Origin: Clostridium sp. AT4
GTDB lineage: Bacteria; Bacillota; Clostridia; Lachnospirales; Lachnospiraceae
DNA length: 64,000 nt
Assembly (NCBI RefSeq): GCF_001517625.2
Contig: NZ_LN999828.1
Coordinates: forward strand, 1,504,303-1,568,302
Reading direction: 5' to 3'
A model generated the notes under the pieces. The model was not told the DNA's origin. It saw only the letters and a list, made by a program, of their open reading frames with translations, and ran no database searches. The position numbers and the translations under genes are program-made. The first letter of the stretch is position 1. Every line of letters starts with the position of its first letter. Below are positions 1-10,300 of the stretch, in pieces.

Positions 1-2
1 TT

Positions 3-212
3 ACTTATAAGCCATTCTGGGAAACCCTGAAAAAGTCACCCGAAACCACCTATACCCTAATCCATAAACATCAAATTTCCAGTGCTACCATTGACCGTCT
101 GCGAAAGGATAAACCCTTAAGCACAATCACCATTGACGATCTGTGCCATATTCTGAACTGCCAGGTGGGTGAAATTGCCGCGTACATACCTCCTGAAGAT
201 AAACCACATTAA
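3..212 (+). CDS. C-terminal part of a small Cro/CI-type HTH regulator (5' end outside window)
   Basis: An open frame enters from the left edge and ends at TAA 210-212, giving 69 visible residues. The pattern TLIHKHQISSATIDRLRKDK followed by STITIDDLCHILNCQVGEI is that of the compact XRE/Cro-like family: helix-turn-helix with recognition helix around ATIDRLR and the closing helices typical of YozG-like proteins (about 70-75 aa in all). It is probably a DNA-binding regulator, possibly autoregulatory. Only the first few residues are missing. It is separated from map by 90 bases that hold an apparent separate promoter, so the two need not be co-transcribed. The target is unknown. Confidence 0.75.
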   Translation, partial: TYKPFWETLKKSPETTYTLIHKHQISSATIDRLRKDKPLSTITIDDLCHILNCQVGEIAAYIPPEDKPH

Positions 213-261
213 ACGGTTAAACTCTGAACATTTTACAATAGCCTTCTGTTTTTTCCTGTGC

Positions 262-267
262 TATACT
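262..267 (+). promoter_or_regulatory. Putative extended -10 promoter of map
   Basis: TGCTATACT provides an extended -10 element (TATACT at 262-267) about 36 bases before the map start. No convincing -35 box is seen 17 bases upstream. An AGGAGG ribosome-binding site follows at about 287-292. Confidence 0.4.
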
Positions 268-302
268 TTAAGAAGCTTAACGTATAAGGAGGTTTCTTTG
301 TA

Positions 303-1175
303 ATGCAGAAGATTGGAAGAAATGATCCCTGCTGGTGCGGCAGCGGTAAAAAATACAAAGACTGTCACATGGAGCTGGAAGAAAAGCTGACCCAGTTCCG
401 TCGTCAGGGCGCCATCGTCCCCACCAGAGCCTTATTAAAAACATCCGAACAGATCCACGGCATAAAAGAGAGTGCCCGGATCAATGTAGCAGTTCTTGAT
501 TATGTAGCTGCACATATCGGCCCCGGCATCACTACTGCCCAGATCGATCTGTGGGTCTATGAACAGACCACCCGTTTAGGAGGCATTCCCGCGCCTCTGG
601 GCTATAACGGCTTTCCCAGAAGCGTCTGCACCTCTGTCAATGACCAGGTATGCCACGGCATTCCATCCGAAAATGACATTCTGAAAGAAGGCGATATTAT
701 AAACATAGACGTCTCTACTATCTATAATGGTTATTTTTCTGATTCCTCCCGTATGTTCTGCATCGGAGCGGTTTCTCCGGAGAAAAAACGATTGGTAGAT
801 ACAGCAAAACAATGTCTGGAGATTGGTTTGACAGAAGTACGTCCCTGGGGATTTTTAGGTGATATGGGGCAGGCAATCCATAATTTTGCCAAAGAAAACG
901 GCTGCAGCATTGTCCGTGAAATCGGCGGTCACGGCGTGGGACTGGAATTCCATGAAGAACCCTGGGTAAGCTATGTGTCCAAAAAAGGTACAGAAATGCT
1001 CATGGTTCCCGGAATGTGCTTTACCATTGAACCCATGGTAAATATGGGACGGCCGGATGTATTTGTGGATGCGGACAACGACTGGACGGTATATACGGAT
1101 GACGGACTGCCCTCCGCCCAATGGGAAATCCAGGTGCTGATCACAGAGGATGGATATGAAATACTGGCGTGGTAG
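303..1175 (+). CDS. map: Type I methionine aminopeptidase with N-terminal SEC-C zinc motif
   Basis: This enzyme removes the initiator methionine from nascent proteins in the cytoplasm. Residues 5-22 ([18 protein letters not shown]) form a SEC-C zinc-binding motif, as in type Ic enzymes, which is thought to help ribosome or partner binding. The catalytic pita-bread domain follows from about residue 45. Metal-ligand motifs are visible: the two aspartates in [14 protein letters not shown], the histidine in [13 protein letters not shown], and glutamates in TIEPMV and QWEIQV. The length of 290 aa fits the Ic form. The start follows TAAGGAGG with a suitable spacer. A strong hairpin terminator lies 45 bases after the stop, so the gene appears monocistronic. 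It is a solo copy outside the ribosomal-protein operon, perhaps a second MetAP paralogue of the organism. Confidence 0.93.
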   Translation: MQKIGRNDPCWCGSGKKYKDCHMELEEKLTQFRRQGAIVPTRALLKTSEQIHGIKESARINVAVLDYVAAHIGPGITTAQIDLWVYEQTTRLGGIPAPLGYNGFPRSVCTSVNDQVCHGIPSENDILKEGDIINIDVSTIYNGYFSDSSRMFCIGAVSPEKKRLVDTAKQCLEIGLTEVRPWGFLGDMGQAIHNFAKENGCSIVREIGGHGVGLEFHEEPWVSYVSKKGTEMLMVPGMCFTIEPMVNMGRPDVFVDADNDWTVYTDDGLPSAQWEIQVLITEDGYEILAW

Positions 1176-1221
1176 ACGATTTTCCGAATGGAGTATGCAG
1201 CACGAAATGCAGCACGCATTA

Positions 1222-1251
1222 AAAAAAGTCCTGTATTACAGGACTTTTTTT
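1222..1251. terminator. Rho-independent terminator after map
   Basis: The stem AGTCCTGTA/TACAGGACT is flanked by an A-run on the left and a T-run on the right, so it can work on either strand: for map (plus) and as a stop behind the minus-strand tRNA gene. Confidence 0.85.
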
Positions 1252-1253
1252 AA

Positions 1254-1326
<73 letters not shown>

Positions 1327-1431
1327 ATTGGAACATATTTATATCAACTGGCGTCGACTCGTTGATAATACCATATCCGGCAGAATAAATCAAGTATTTT
1401 CCAAACTTTTCTCAAAAGGTTTCCAAGACAC

Positions 1432-1467
1432 AAGCTCCCCGAAAGGTTTTCGCCTTCCGGGGAGCTT
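1432..1467 (-). terminator. Hairpin after nifJ, probable terminator
   Basis: A 14-base-pair stem (AAGCTCCCCGGAAGG against CCTTTCGGGGAGCTT on the minus strand) begins 33 bases after the nifJ stop codon. A clear U-run is missing on the minus strand, so termination may be partial or protein-assisted. Confidence 0.55.
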
Positions 1468-1499
1468 CTATCATTTAATATACATTTTCACTGTAGAAA

Positions 1500-4400
1500 T
1501 TATTCATTTCCATACAGAGCAACCAGCTTGGATAAGTGCTCAAAGCGCTCCTTAGCCTCCTGCTCGTTGCGTGCGAACAGCTCTGCTGCTCTCTCAGGAT
1601 TCTTCATGGTCAGAGACAGGTAACGAACCTCGCCCTTTAAGAAGTCCTGATAGCCTTCCATCTTAGGAGCCTTGGAATCCAGAGTGAACTTCTTCTCTGC
1701 TGCAGGATTGTAACGGAAGTTATTCCAGTAGCCACACTCTAATGCCAGCTTCTCCTCAGTCTGAGCCTTGTTCATGCCCTTCTTGATACCATGGTTGATA
1801 CATGGAGCATATGCAATGATCAGAGATGGTCCCGGATATGCCTCAGCCTCAGCCAGTGCCTTAACGGTCTGCTGCATGTCGCCGCCCATACAGATCTGTG
1901 CAACGTATACATAGCCGTAGCTCATAGCGATGCCAGCCAGATCCTTCTTCTTGGTCTCCTTACCGCCAGCTGCGAACTGAGCAACTGCACCGGTCTTGGT
2001 AGCCTTGGAAGCCTGTCCGCCTGTATTGGAGTAAACCTCGGTATCGTATACCATGATGTTAATATCCTTACCGGAAGCCAGAACGTGGTCTACGCCGCCG
2101 AAGCCGATATCGTAAGCCCATCCGTCACCGCCGAAGATCCACTGAGACTTCTTAGCCAGGAAATCCTTGTTAGCTACGATGTCCTTGCAAACCGGGCAGT
2201 CAACGCCGGATAATGCAGCAACCAGACGATCGGTTGCAGAACCGTTCAGAGCGCCGATGCCATAGGTATCTAACCACTCCTTGCAGGCTGCCTTGATATC
2301 GTCAGTTGCGTTCTCATTTGTCATAACGCTCTCAACCTTAGCCTTTAAGCCGTCTCTGATTGCGTTCTGAGCCAGTAACATACCATAACCGAACTCAGCA
2401 TTGTCCTCAAACAGGGAGTTATCCCATGCAGGACCCTGTCCCTTAGCGTTCATGGTGTATGGTGTAGAAGGTGAGGAGTTGCCCCAGATAGAGGAACATC
2501 CTGTTGCGTTTGCAATGTACATTCTATCACCAAACAGCTGGGTGATCAGCTTAGCGTAAGGAGTCTCGCCACAGCCTGCACATGCGCCGGAGAACTCAAG
2601 CAGAGGCTGCTTGAACTGGCTTCCCTTAACAGTGTTCTCTTTGAACTTTGCAACAACCTCATCCTTGATGGATACAGTCTGGCCAAAGTCAAAGATAGCC
2701 TGCTCGCTGAGGCTCTCTTCCAGAGGCTTCATCTCCAGAGCCTTGTTGCCCTTCATGCCTGGGCAGACATTTGCACAGGAGCCACATCCTGTACAGTCAA
2801 GTGCAGAGATGGTCATGGCAAACTTGTAGCCTGGCATACCGGTCATATCCTTCATCTTCATATCTGCAGGAGCGTTAGCAGCTTCATCAGCTGTCATAGC
2901 TACCGGACGGATAACAGCGTGAGGACATACATAGGAACAGAAGTTACACTGGATACAGTTGTCAACATTCCATACAGGAACATTTACTGCAATACCACGC
3001 TTCTCGTATGCGGAAGAACCAGATGGTGTAGTACCGTCTACGTAATCCTTGAATGCAGATACAGGCAGGGAGTTTCCTTCCTGAGCGCTTACCTTGGTCT
3101 GAATGTTGTTTACGAAGTCAACAACTTCCTTGCGGCCCTCGGTAACTACCTTATAATCAAGGCCTTCGTCCTCGCACTGAGACCAGCTTGCAGGAACCTC
3201 TACCTTGTGAACGCCCTTAGCGCCGGCATCGATTGCTGCCCAGTTCTTCATAACAACGTCCTCGCCCTTGCGGCCGTAGGTTGCCTTTGCAGCTGCCTTC
3301 ATCAGTTCATTTGCCTTCTCAGCAGGAATGATGCCTGTCAGCTCGAAGAATGCGGACTGAAGGATAGTATTGATACGGGTCGGGCCCATGCCGGTCTCGA
3401 TACCGATCTTAACACCGTCGATGGTGTAGAAGTTGATCTTATGATCAGCGATGAACTTCTTAACCTGTCCTGGCAGATGCTTCTCAAGACCTTCCATATC
3501 CCATGGGCAGTTTAACAGGAAGGTACCGCCGTCAACCAGCTCCTGAACCATGTTGTACTTGCGTACATAAGAAGGATTGTGGCAGGCAACGAAGTTAGCC
3601 TGACGGATCAGGTAGGTAGACTTGATGCGGCTGTGTCCGAAACGCAGATGAGACATGGTAACACCGCCGGACTTCTTGGAGTCGTAATCAAAGTATGCCT
3701 GAGCGTACATATCAGTGTTATCACCGATGATCTTGATGGAGTTCTTGTTAGCACCTACCGTACCGTCAGCGCCAAGACCCCAGAACTTACAGTTGGTTGT
3801 TCCCTCTGGAGTAGTAACTAAAGGAGCGCCAATCTCCAGAGACAGATTTGTAACGTCATCCACGATACCGATCGTGAATGGGCTCTTTGTCTCATTCTCA
3901 AATACTGCTACGATCTGAGCAGGTGTGGTATCCTTGGAACCTAAGCCGTAACGTCCGGTCTGGATCTTGATCTGGTCAAACTTGCTACCCTTAAGAGCTG
4001 CAACAACATCCAGATACAGAGGCTCGCCCATAGCGCCTGGCTCTTTTGTTCTGTCTAATACAGTGATGGTCTTTACAGACTCAGGAATGGTATCGATCAG
4101 TGCCTGTGCGCAGAATGGTCTGTACAGACGAACTTTAACAACACCAACCTTCTTGCCCTGTGCAACCAGGTAATCAATGGTCTCCTCGATGGTATCATTT
4201 ACAGAACCCATAGCAACGATCACATGCTCTGCATCAGCAGCGCCGTAGTAGTTGAACAGCTTGTAATCTGTACCGATCTTAGCGTTAACCTTGTCCATGT
4301 ACTCCTGAACAATTGCAGGAAGTGCATCGTAGTAGGGGTTACATGCCTCTCTTGCCTGGAAGAAAATATCAGGGTTCTGAGCAGAACCTCTCTGGCATGG

Positions 4401-5036
4401 ATGATTTGGATTCAGAGCGTTCTTACGGAATGCTGCAATCGCATCCATATCAGCCATATCCTTCAGATCCTCGTAATCCCAGGTCTCGATCTTCTGGATC
4501 TCGTGAGATGTACGGAAACCGTCAAAGAAGTTGATGAAAGGAACTTTGCCCTTGATTGCTGCCAGATGAGCAACTGGAGTTAAGTCCATAACTTCCTGTA
4601 CGCTGGACTCACACAGCATAGCGCATCCTGTCTGACGGCAGGCATAAACGTCGGAATGGTCACCGAAAATAGATAATGCATGGCTTGCCAGTGCACGGGC
4701 AGATACGTTAAATACGCCTGGCAGCTGCTCGCCTGCGATCTTGTAAAGGTTAGGGATCATCAGTAACAGACCCTGGGAAGCAGTATAGGTGGTGGTCAGC
4801 GCACCTGCTGCCAGAGAACCGTGTACAGCACCTGCTGCACCAGCCTCAGACTGCATCTCTGTAATCTGAACTTCATGACCGAAGATGTTGGTTCTTCCGT
4901 CTGTTGCCCATTCATCTGTAGCTTCTGCCATAGGTGAGGATGGGGTAATCGGATAAATAGCCGCTACATCAGTAAATGCATAGGAAGCATGAGCTGCTGC
5001 ATGGTTACCATCCATGGTTTTCATTTTTCTTGCCAT
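1500..5036 (-). CDS. nifJ: Pyruvate:ferredoxin (flavodoxin) oxidoreductase, single-subunit
   Basis: This enzyme oxidatively decarboxylates pyruvate to acetyl-CoA and CO2 and passes electrons to ferredoxin, the central step of anaerobic fermentation. From the start used here it has 1178 residues, the usual length of the homodimeric form. The N-terminal pyruvate-binding domain holds YPITPSSPMAE. The two-cluster ferredoxin domain has CIQCNFCSYVC at about 691 and CTGCGSCANVC at about 747. The TPP domain has cluster cysteines CAGCGE at about 815 and GDGWAYDIG at about 969. The start is ATG 5036 (MARKMK), preceded by AGGAGG with an 8-base spacer; a TTG seven codons upstream would place that ribosome-binding site inside the reading frame. 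The gene appears monocistronic, with a strong promoter and a 5' leader hairpin. Confidence 0.97.
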   Translation of the reverse strand: MARKMKTMDGNHAAAHASYAFTDVAAIYPITPSSPMAEATDEWATDGRTNIFGHEVQITEMQSEAGAAGAVHGSLAAGALTTTYTASQGLLLMIPNLYKIAGEQLPGVFNVSARALASHALSIFGDHSDVYACRQTGCAMLCESSVQEVMDLTPVAHLAAIKGKVPFINFFDGFRTSHEIQKIETWDYEDLKDMADMDAIAAFRKNALNPNHPCQRGSAQNPDIFFQAREACNPYYDALPAIVQEYMDKVNAKIGTDYKLFNYYGAADAEHVIVAMGSVNDTIEETIDYLVAQGKKVGVVKVRLYRPFCAQALIDTIPESVKTITVLDRTKEPGAMGEPLYLDVVAALKGSKFDQIKIQTGRYGLGSKDTTPAQIVAVFENETKSPFTIGIVDDVTNLSLEIGAPLVTTPEGTTNCKFWGLGADGTVGANKNSIKIIGDNTDMYAQAYFDYDSKKSGGVTMSHLRFGHSRIKSTYLIRQANFVACHNPSYVRKYNMVQELVDGGTFLLNCPWDMEGLEKHLPGQVKKFIADHKINFYTIDGVKIGIETGMGPTRINTILQSAFFELTGIIPAEKANELMKAAAKATYGRKGEDVVMKNWAAIDAGAKGVHKVEVPASWSQCEDEGLDYKVVTEGRKEVVDFVNNIQTKVSAQEGNSLPVSAFKDYVDGTTPSGSSAYEKRGIAVNVPVWNVDNCIQCNFCSYVCPHAVIRPVAMTADEAANAPADMKMKDMTGMPGYKFAMTISALDCTGCGSCANVCPGMKGNKALEMKPLEESLSEQAIFDFGQTVSIKDEVVAKFKENTVKGSQFKQPLLEFSGACAGCGETPYAKLITQLFGDRMYIANATGCSSIWGNSSPSTPYTMNAKGQGPAWDNSLFEDNAEFGYGMLLAQNAIRDGLKAKVESVMTNENATDDIKAACKEWLDTYGIGALNGSATDRLVAALSGVDCPVCKDIVANKDFLAKKSQWIFGGDGWAYDIGFGGVDHVLASGKDINIMVYDTEVYSNTGGQASKATKTGAVAQFAAGGKETKKKDLAGIAMSYGYVYVAQICMGGDMQQTVKALAEAEAYPGPSLIIAYAPCINHGIKKGMNKAQTEEKLALECGYWNNFRYNPAAEKKFTLDSKAPKMEGYQDFLKGEVRYLSLTMKNPERAAELFARNEQEAKERFEHLSKLVALYGNE

Positions 5037-5087
5037 TTTGATTTCCTCCTGCAATTAGTGAAATATGTATATGATAGTATACATGTA

Positions 5088-5121
5088 AGTCCGCCCGACG
5101 GCACATAGCCTTTAGCGGACT
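5088..5121 (-). promoter_or_regulatory. Hairpin in the 5' leader of nifJ
   Basis: AGTCCGC and GCGGACT (5115-5121 and 5088-5094) form a 7-bp stem in the approximately 90-base untranslated leader between the promoter and the ribosome-binding site. It may stabilise the abundant mRNA; no known riboswitch pattern was recognised. Confidence 0.4.
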
Positions 5122-5133
5122 GACCTGTATATT

Positions 5134-5162
5134 ATTATAAACAATTCTTTAACAAATTGCAA
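5134..5162 (-). promoter_or_regulatory. Promoter of nifJ
   Basis: On the minus strand TTGCAA (5157-5162) is followed after exactly 17 bases by TATAAT (5134-5139), a near-consensus sigma-A promoter. The -35 box lies inside TTGCAAATGC, a 10-base string also found over the -35 box of the Crp/Fnr gene at 48871. Confidence 0.8.
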
Positions 5163-5243
5163 ATGCTTAATTGCTATTACTGCAAAAAATACAATGTATA
5201 CAGTATAATTTATGCATAAATCCTCTGACAGCCAGAAATAGCG

Positions 5244-5296
5244 AAAAAGAAGCAGCCGTAAAATTTCCATTTGGGGATTTTACGCACTGCTTCTTT
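5244..5296 (-). terminator. Rho-independent terminator after the VanW-family gene
   Basis: A long stem (GAAGCAG...GTAAAATCCCC paired with GG.AATTTTAC...CTGCTTC, 5249-5294) is followed on the minus strand by TTTTT. It starts about 27 bases after the stop codon at 5323. Confidence 0.85.
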
Positions 5297-5322
5297 CTTA
5301 AAATTTTTAAAAATTCAAACCG

Positions 5323-7143
5323 CTATTCCGGCTTTACGGGAACAACCACGGCTCCGGCTCCCGGCCCGCCCTGTGAACCGGAAGGCGCGTCCTCTGACGG
5401 AGCAGGGGCCACAGGTACGGAAGACGGCTCTGTAGAAGCTGATCCCGGCCCTTCTGCCGGAGCAGAGGAAGCCGTACCTGACCCAGGCTGGGACTGGGTC
5501 GTCTCAGCAGGGCCGGTATATCCCTCCGGCATTCCGTCCACTGTCGGCGTAACCGTTGTTGCCTGCGTGGTGGTTTCCTCCGGATTTAATACCACACCGC
5601 TGGTATTGCGGTGGACTACCGGCTTGTGGCCCTTATACGTTGTTTTATGATCCAGTTCTCTGGAAATCTCCTTGCCGTCCTTATAGACAACCTTATAGGT
5701 TTCCCAGCGGCTTCCGGAGCTTCCCTTGCTTGTGGTCTTTTCCACTCCCGGATCCAGAGTCTGATCTTCTACATATTCCGGTTCCGGCACACCAAGGTCT
5801 TCTACCTTTTTAGACTCAAGATCCCAGGTGATGCCGTCCTCCAGAATCGGGATACCATATACAGATACCGTCATCTTCTGATCCGCATAGCTTGCCCGCA
5901 GGCCGATCGCTGTGCTTGAGGTATTGATGAATTTAAAATCAGGCTGCTCATAACTTACAGTAGCATCTCGTCCCGGAGTTACATAATTTGGCTCAAAGGT
6001 ATGGGAACGGCGATAGCTGATCTTTAAGCCCGCTTTAAATACTGCATTGTACAGAGTAGTTGAAACCTGGCATACGCCTCCGCCGATTTCCTGAACAACC
6101 TCACCGTTATTATAGGCAGCCGCACCCTTATAACCCTTAGCCTCTGTACGCTGGCCTACAGTTCCGTTAAAGGAGAACTCATGGCCCGGCTTGATAACGG
6201 TGCCGTTAATAGCTTCTGCCGCCAGACGGACATTCGTATTTCTGTTTTTATTGGATGTGGTATTTGTAGTAAAGGAACCAATGGTCTTATACTGCTCCTT
6301 TGCGCTGGCCGCCGTAATCTCAGGTGCCACCGTGCTGCCGGATGCCTCAATTTTGGCATCAAAGTCCTTTGCAGCCAGAGCCTGTGTGATATCATCGATC
6401 AGCTTTTCCTGATCAATGGCAAAGCCATTCTCCTCTCCCGCGAAAACGAACTTCCCTGTTTCTGCATTAAAGCTGTCGATGGAACCATTTTTTGCCTTCT
6501 TATCCCACTTCGCCGCGCAGGCTGCTGCCTCCGCTTTAATCTGCTCTTCTAATCCGGCCGTATCCAGCGTGTAGCTTTCCTGAGGCTCTCCGCTGTAGAT
6601 CTCATTTAAAAGAGAATCGATTTTTCCGGCCATCAGGTCATTTACCTCATAAACTTCAGAATCATAAGAAACGGTCATGCTCCATGGAAATTCTTTTAAC
6701 AGCACCTCTCTGGCCTGAGATTTGGAAAGGCCGGTGATGGAAATGCCGTCTACGGACACCTCTTTTTTCATCTCGGTTTCTGTCACTGCCTCTGTTGTTG
6801 CCTGCACTCCCGTCTCATCAGAGTTCTTTCCATTTAACGCCATAGCAATGCAGGTAATCACTACGATCAGGATCACGCCTCCAATGGCAATCCATTTATA
6901 ATCCGGCCCCTTTCTTCTGTGGCGGCGGCTGTTCCGCCTTACATTCTGCATGGCGTTCATCCTTCCTGCCTGGCCGGAGCGGTAAGAGGAACTGCTGCGT
7001 GAGCCGCCGTGTCCTGTATTTCTGGAAGAGGTACCTCTGGATGATGCTCTCCCGGAAGCACTACGTCCTCTGTCTGCGCCCTTTGCCCGGCTTCTGCCCG
7101 GCGAAGCGCTGCGGTTCCTGCTGTTGTTTTCTAACTGATTCAT
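5323..7143 (-). CDS. Membrane-anchored VanW/G5 domain cell-wall protein
   Basis: A 606-residue surface protein of unknown exact activity. Residues 1-80 are very basic and Ser/Gly/Arg-rich (cytoplasmic), 83-103 form one membrane segment (WIAIGGVILIVVITCIAMAL), and the rest is extracellular. Residues of about 130-290 resemble the peptidoglycan-binding repeat found before VanW domains. The VanW domain spans about 300-420, with FSFNGTVGQRT and GGGVCQVSTTLYNA as its hallmarks. A G5-like domain (about 450-525) and a Pro/Ser/Thr-rich tail follow. VanW proteins occur in some glycopeptide-resistance clusters, but this architecture is common in resistance-free Clostridia and is no evidence of resistance. 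Start chosen at ATG 7143 because AAGGTG lies 8 bases upstream; an ATG at 7176 has no ribosome-binding site. Confidence 0.85.
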   Translation of the reverse strand: MNQLENNSRNRSASPGRSRAKGADRGRSASGRASSRGTSSRNTGHGGSRSSSSYRSGQAGRMNAMQNVRRNSRRHRRKGPDYKWIAIGGVILIVVITCIAMALNGKNSDETGVQATTEAVTETEMKKEVSVDGISITGLSKSQAREVLLKEFPWSMTVSYDSEVYEVNDLMAGKIDSLLNEIYSGEPQESYTLDTAGLEEQIKAEAAACAAKWDKKAKNGSIDSFNAETGKFVFAGEENGFAIDQEKLIDDITQALAAKDFDAKIEASGSTVAPEITAASAKEQYKTIGSFTTNTTSNKNRNTNVRLAAEAINGTVIKPGHEFSFNGTVGQRTEAKGYKGAAAYNNGEVVQEIGGGVCQVSTTLYNAVFKAGLKISYRRSHTFEPNYVTPGRDATVSYEQPDFKFINTSSTAIGLRASYADQKMTVSVYGIPILEDGITWDLESKKVEDLGVPEPEYVEDQTLDPGVEKTTSKGSSGSRWETYKVVYKDGKEISRELDHKTTYKGHKPVVHRNTSGVVLNPEETTTQATTVTPTVDGMPEGYTGPAETTQSQPGSGTASSAPAEGPGSASTEPSSVPVAPAPSEDAPSGSQGGPGAGAVVVPVKPE

Positions 7144-7190
7144 TTTTCTCACACCTTGTTCAAAATACTTTTGCATTAATTACAGCTTGT

Positions 7191-7196
7191 AGTATA
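7191..7196 (-). promoter_or_regulatory. Putative extended -10 promoter of the VanW-family gene
   Basis: The minus strand reads TGCTATACT, an extended -10 element, about 47 bases before the chosen start codon. The -35 region is poor. The intergenic stretch 7200-7313 is AT-rich and holds nothing else that I can identify. Confidence 0.4.
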
Positions 7197-7313
7197 GCAT
7201 ACTTTATTTAAAATGGAACCGCTTTTTATATTTTTTTCCTTTGATTTTTTCTATTTGTGAATTTACTGTTACTTATTATAAATGAAATATTATGGAAGTA
7301 TTACCAAAGTATT

Positions 7314-10300
7314 TCACTGCTCTTTTTTAGAGGCTGTGACCTTTGAAAGCTGCAAAATGATCTCGCTGAAATATCTGGGCGGAACCTGCTCCAGAAGAAG
7401 CGCCTTTTTATCATCTGCCTCATCATAGACATAGCTTCCCCTCTCTATGGTTCCGGCCGGATAGAAACGGACGTCTTCTATTGTTACCTCCTCGTTCTGT
7501 CCTCCGATATAGGTTCCTGAAAAATGAAGCTCCGCTCCCAGCTTCCCGTCTTCCCGGTAAAAGGTATAAAAACAGCCCGCATCCTGAACAGAACCCGTAT
7601 ACCAGCCAAGAGACTGCATTTTTCCGATGAGAGACAGATCGTTAAGGATTACTCCTTCAAAGCGCTCCACTGCCTTCTGCCCCACTTCTTCTTCGGAAAT
7701 GAGGTACGCAGTGCGGTCCAGCTGTTCCACAGGCTGAATGATTTCATAATCCTCCAGCTGCTCCTTCCATGCGTCCCTCTCTTCCTTTGAAAGCTCAATG
7801 GGATGGATCAGGCCGATTACTGCATCCTCAGGCAGCTCCAGCTCCTCTTCATCCACCGTATTAAAGGAGCCGTCCTCCATATACCGGAAGCTGCCTGTAA
7901 GTGTTTCTTCCTTATATATACCCCAGATCAGGCCAATGGCAAAGGGGTGCATCACCGGCTTTTTCGTAAACAGCTCCACCCAGTCCTCCTTCTTCCACAT
8001 ACGTCCGGATGACAGGGCCAGCTCCAGCCTCTGCTTCTGGCTGGCAGCCACGGTTTTTAACTGCTTTTTCATAGCCTTAAACTCCTCGTAAGCCCTTGCC
8101 GCCTTATCTTCCTCATCCCGCTTGCCCGGAGCAGGCATATTTTTAAGCTTTCTGCCCTCCTGGTCCCGAACCTGAATTTCAAGCTCCGGGGTAATGGACA
8201 CGGTAAAGGATCTTGCTCCATAGTCAAAAACACGCTCCATCCGCTCATTAAAACCGAGATCCGGCACAATCCGGTCTGAAAGCTCCTCTCTAGTAATCCC
8301 AAGCTGTCCGGCGGCAAATTCCAGCGCTTTGGCAGCCGCAGCCTTCACCTGACGGAACTTGAATTTTGACGCAATGCCGTCTACCTTTAAAAGCGCCTCT
8401 GAAACAGGGCTTAAGGCCAGTGCGTTGACCGCCTCACAGGCCATGGCGCCTCTGGCATTTGCCGGCCATTCCTGGATCTGACGGTACAGCTTTTTAACCA
8501 TCAGATCGCCTCCGTGGATGGACGCTGCATAAAGAACCCATTTCTTCTTTGCTTCTGCGCCCTGCTCCATAAAACGGTCAAAAAGTTCATTTACATAAAG
8601 AGAAAACTCCTCTTTCTTAAGGTCTCCGGCCAGAAATTCAGCGTCCTTATTTACGCCCGGACTGGTTCCTGCTCCGGCATAGCACAGGAGAATGGCCTGA
8701 AGGTATTCAACGGACGCCTCCTCCCCGTTTTCAAAATGAACCGCCGGGAAAGGAGTCTGAAAGGCCCAGGACAGCGTGCGGCTCTTTCCTCCTTTATGAA
8801 GGGCTTTTACCAGATCCTCCCTCTTTAAAACGCCGGAGGGGCTTTCATTTTCTTCCTCCTTTACCCCCAGCACCTGGGTTAAAAGCCGGCGCACCTTGGC
8901 ATTTTTTTCCTTTTCAAGAGCTGCCTCAAGAGCCGGGCGGTCGGAAACGTCATTCCATGCAGCCAAAACATATACCGCAGCTTCCCTGGGGCCTGCCTTT
9001 TTATCGCTTAAAAGAACAAGTATATCATCCTTCCAGTCCTTCTGCTCCTCTAAAATTTTTAAAAGCTCCTCCCGGACGGATTTAGCCGTATCCTTTGCAT
9101 AGGAAAGAATTTCTTTTTTGTACTCTTTTGCCATCAGAGCCATGGTCATAAGCCCCAGACGGCGGCCTTCTGCCTCAGACTCACGAAATACTTCCATCAC
9201 TGCTTCCGGATTGGCTCTGAGCTTATACAGAAATACTCTTCTGGCTGCCAGCTCAAAGCAGCGTTCCTTATCCGAATCAAGGTATAAGGATTTTACATTC
9301 AGGATAAAGGTCTTTAACAGATGCGCCTCATCCATTCCCGCTTCTTCCATGTCTTTAAAAAATCCTGCAAAGGCTTCTTCCTTCGGCTGGTAGAACGGAT
9401 TTTTTCCCGAGGACATAAAGTACCCCTCCTGCCGAAGAAAGGTACAGGCCTGGCAACGGTTAAAAAATTCCCGGTCCTCATCCTTAGCAGGAAAGCCGTC
9501 CAGCAGATTACGCAGTCTATAGCCCCTGTAAAAATGACTGTTTTTTGCCATCTGTTCCTCATATGGATACAGAGCGCTGAAAGGAACCCGTCCATACAGG
9601 TAATCAATTAACGTCTGGGTTTCCGGGCCTTTTTCCTCTGTCAGTACCTTTATAACCGCATCTCTTCTGCGCATGCCGGCAGAGGACTGAAGGGTTTTAT
9701 AAAGCTTAGGATCTGCGCTGCGAACCACATTCATCATGTAATTCATCTGCTCCAGATCTTCCTCCTTTAGGCATTCCAGATACAGCTCCTTATTCTTTTT
9801 AAGCTGGCTGCAAAGAATCTTCCCCTGCTTTCTGATGGCTGCCCAGGAAATGTAGGACTTGCTGTCCAGATGGAACAGCTCATCAAAGCTTCCTCCCCGT
9901 TCGTGAAGATCCCTGCGGAAATCCAGCTGCTCCATAATAGGAAGGCAGCAGTTCATATCAGAAGCCAGATACAGATCCACTGTGCGCATCAGACAGGGGG
10001 ACAGGGCCATATTCATAAAAGCGGTTCCGCATATGAGCCATGTAATAAGATTATTCTGGGCCAGAGGACCTGCCAGAGAACGGATCTCATCCGTCATGGA
10101 TCCTTCCTTTAGCGCACGGGCGATCTGAAACCGGCTCGCCTTGGAAACAGAGGACGGCAGCGCGTCTTCAATGGTGTTGCATACAATCGTTTCATATTGC
10201 CTCATAAGCTCCGCGTCTTCACCGGAAAGCCCGTTTCCATTTCCAAACGCTGAAACAAGCCGGTTCAAAATACCCTTTGCACCCGCAGCCCCCTCTTTGG

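Noticed and set aside
2919-3515. 198-codon open frame on the plus strand inside nifJ
   Set aside because: It is the reverse-strand shadow of a highly conserved, codon-biased gene; it has no ribosome-binding site or recognisable domain.
5140-5162. Rex-type site (TTGTTAA half) in the nifJ promoter
   Set aside because: Only one half-site is present; the other half does not read TTAACAA.
5323-7143. Glycopeptide-resistance role for the VanW-domain protein
   Set aside because: No vanA/B-type ligase or dehydrogenase is near; VanW/G5 proteins are common in Clostridia without resistance.
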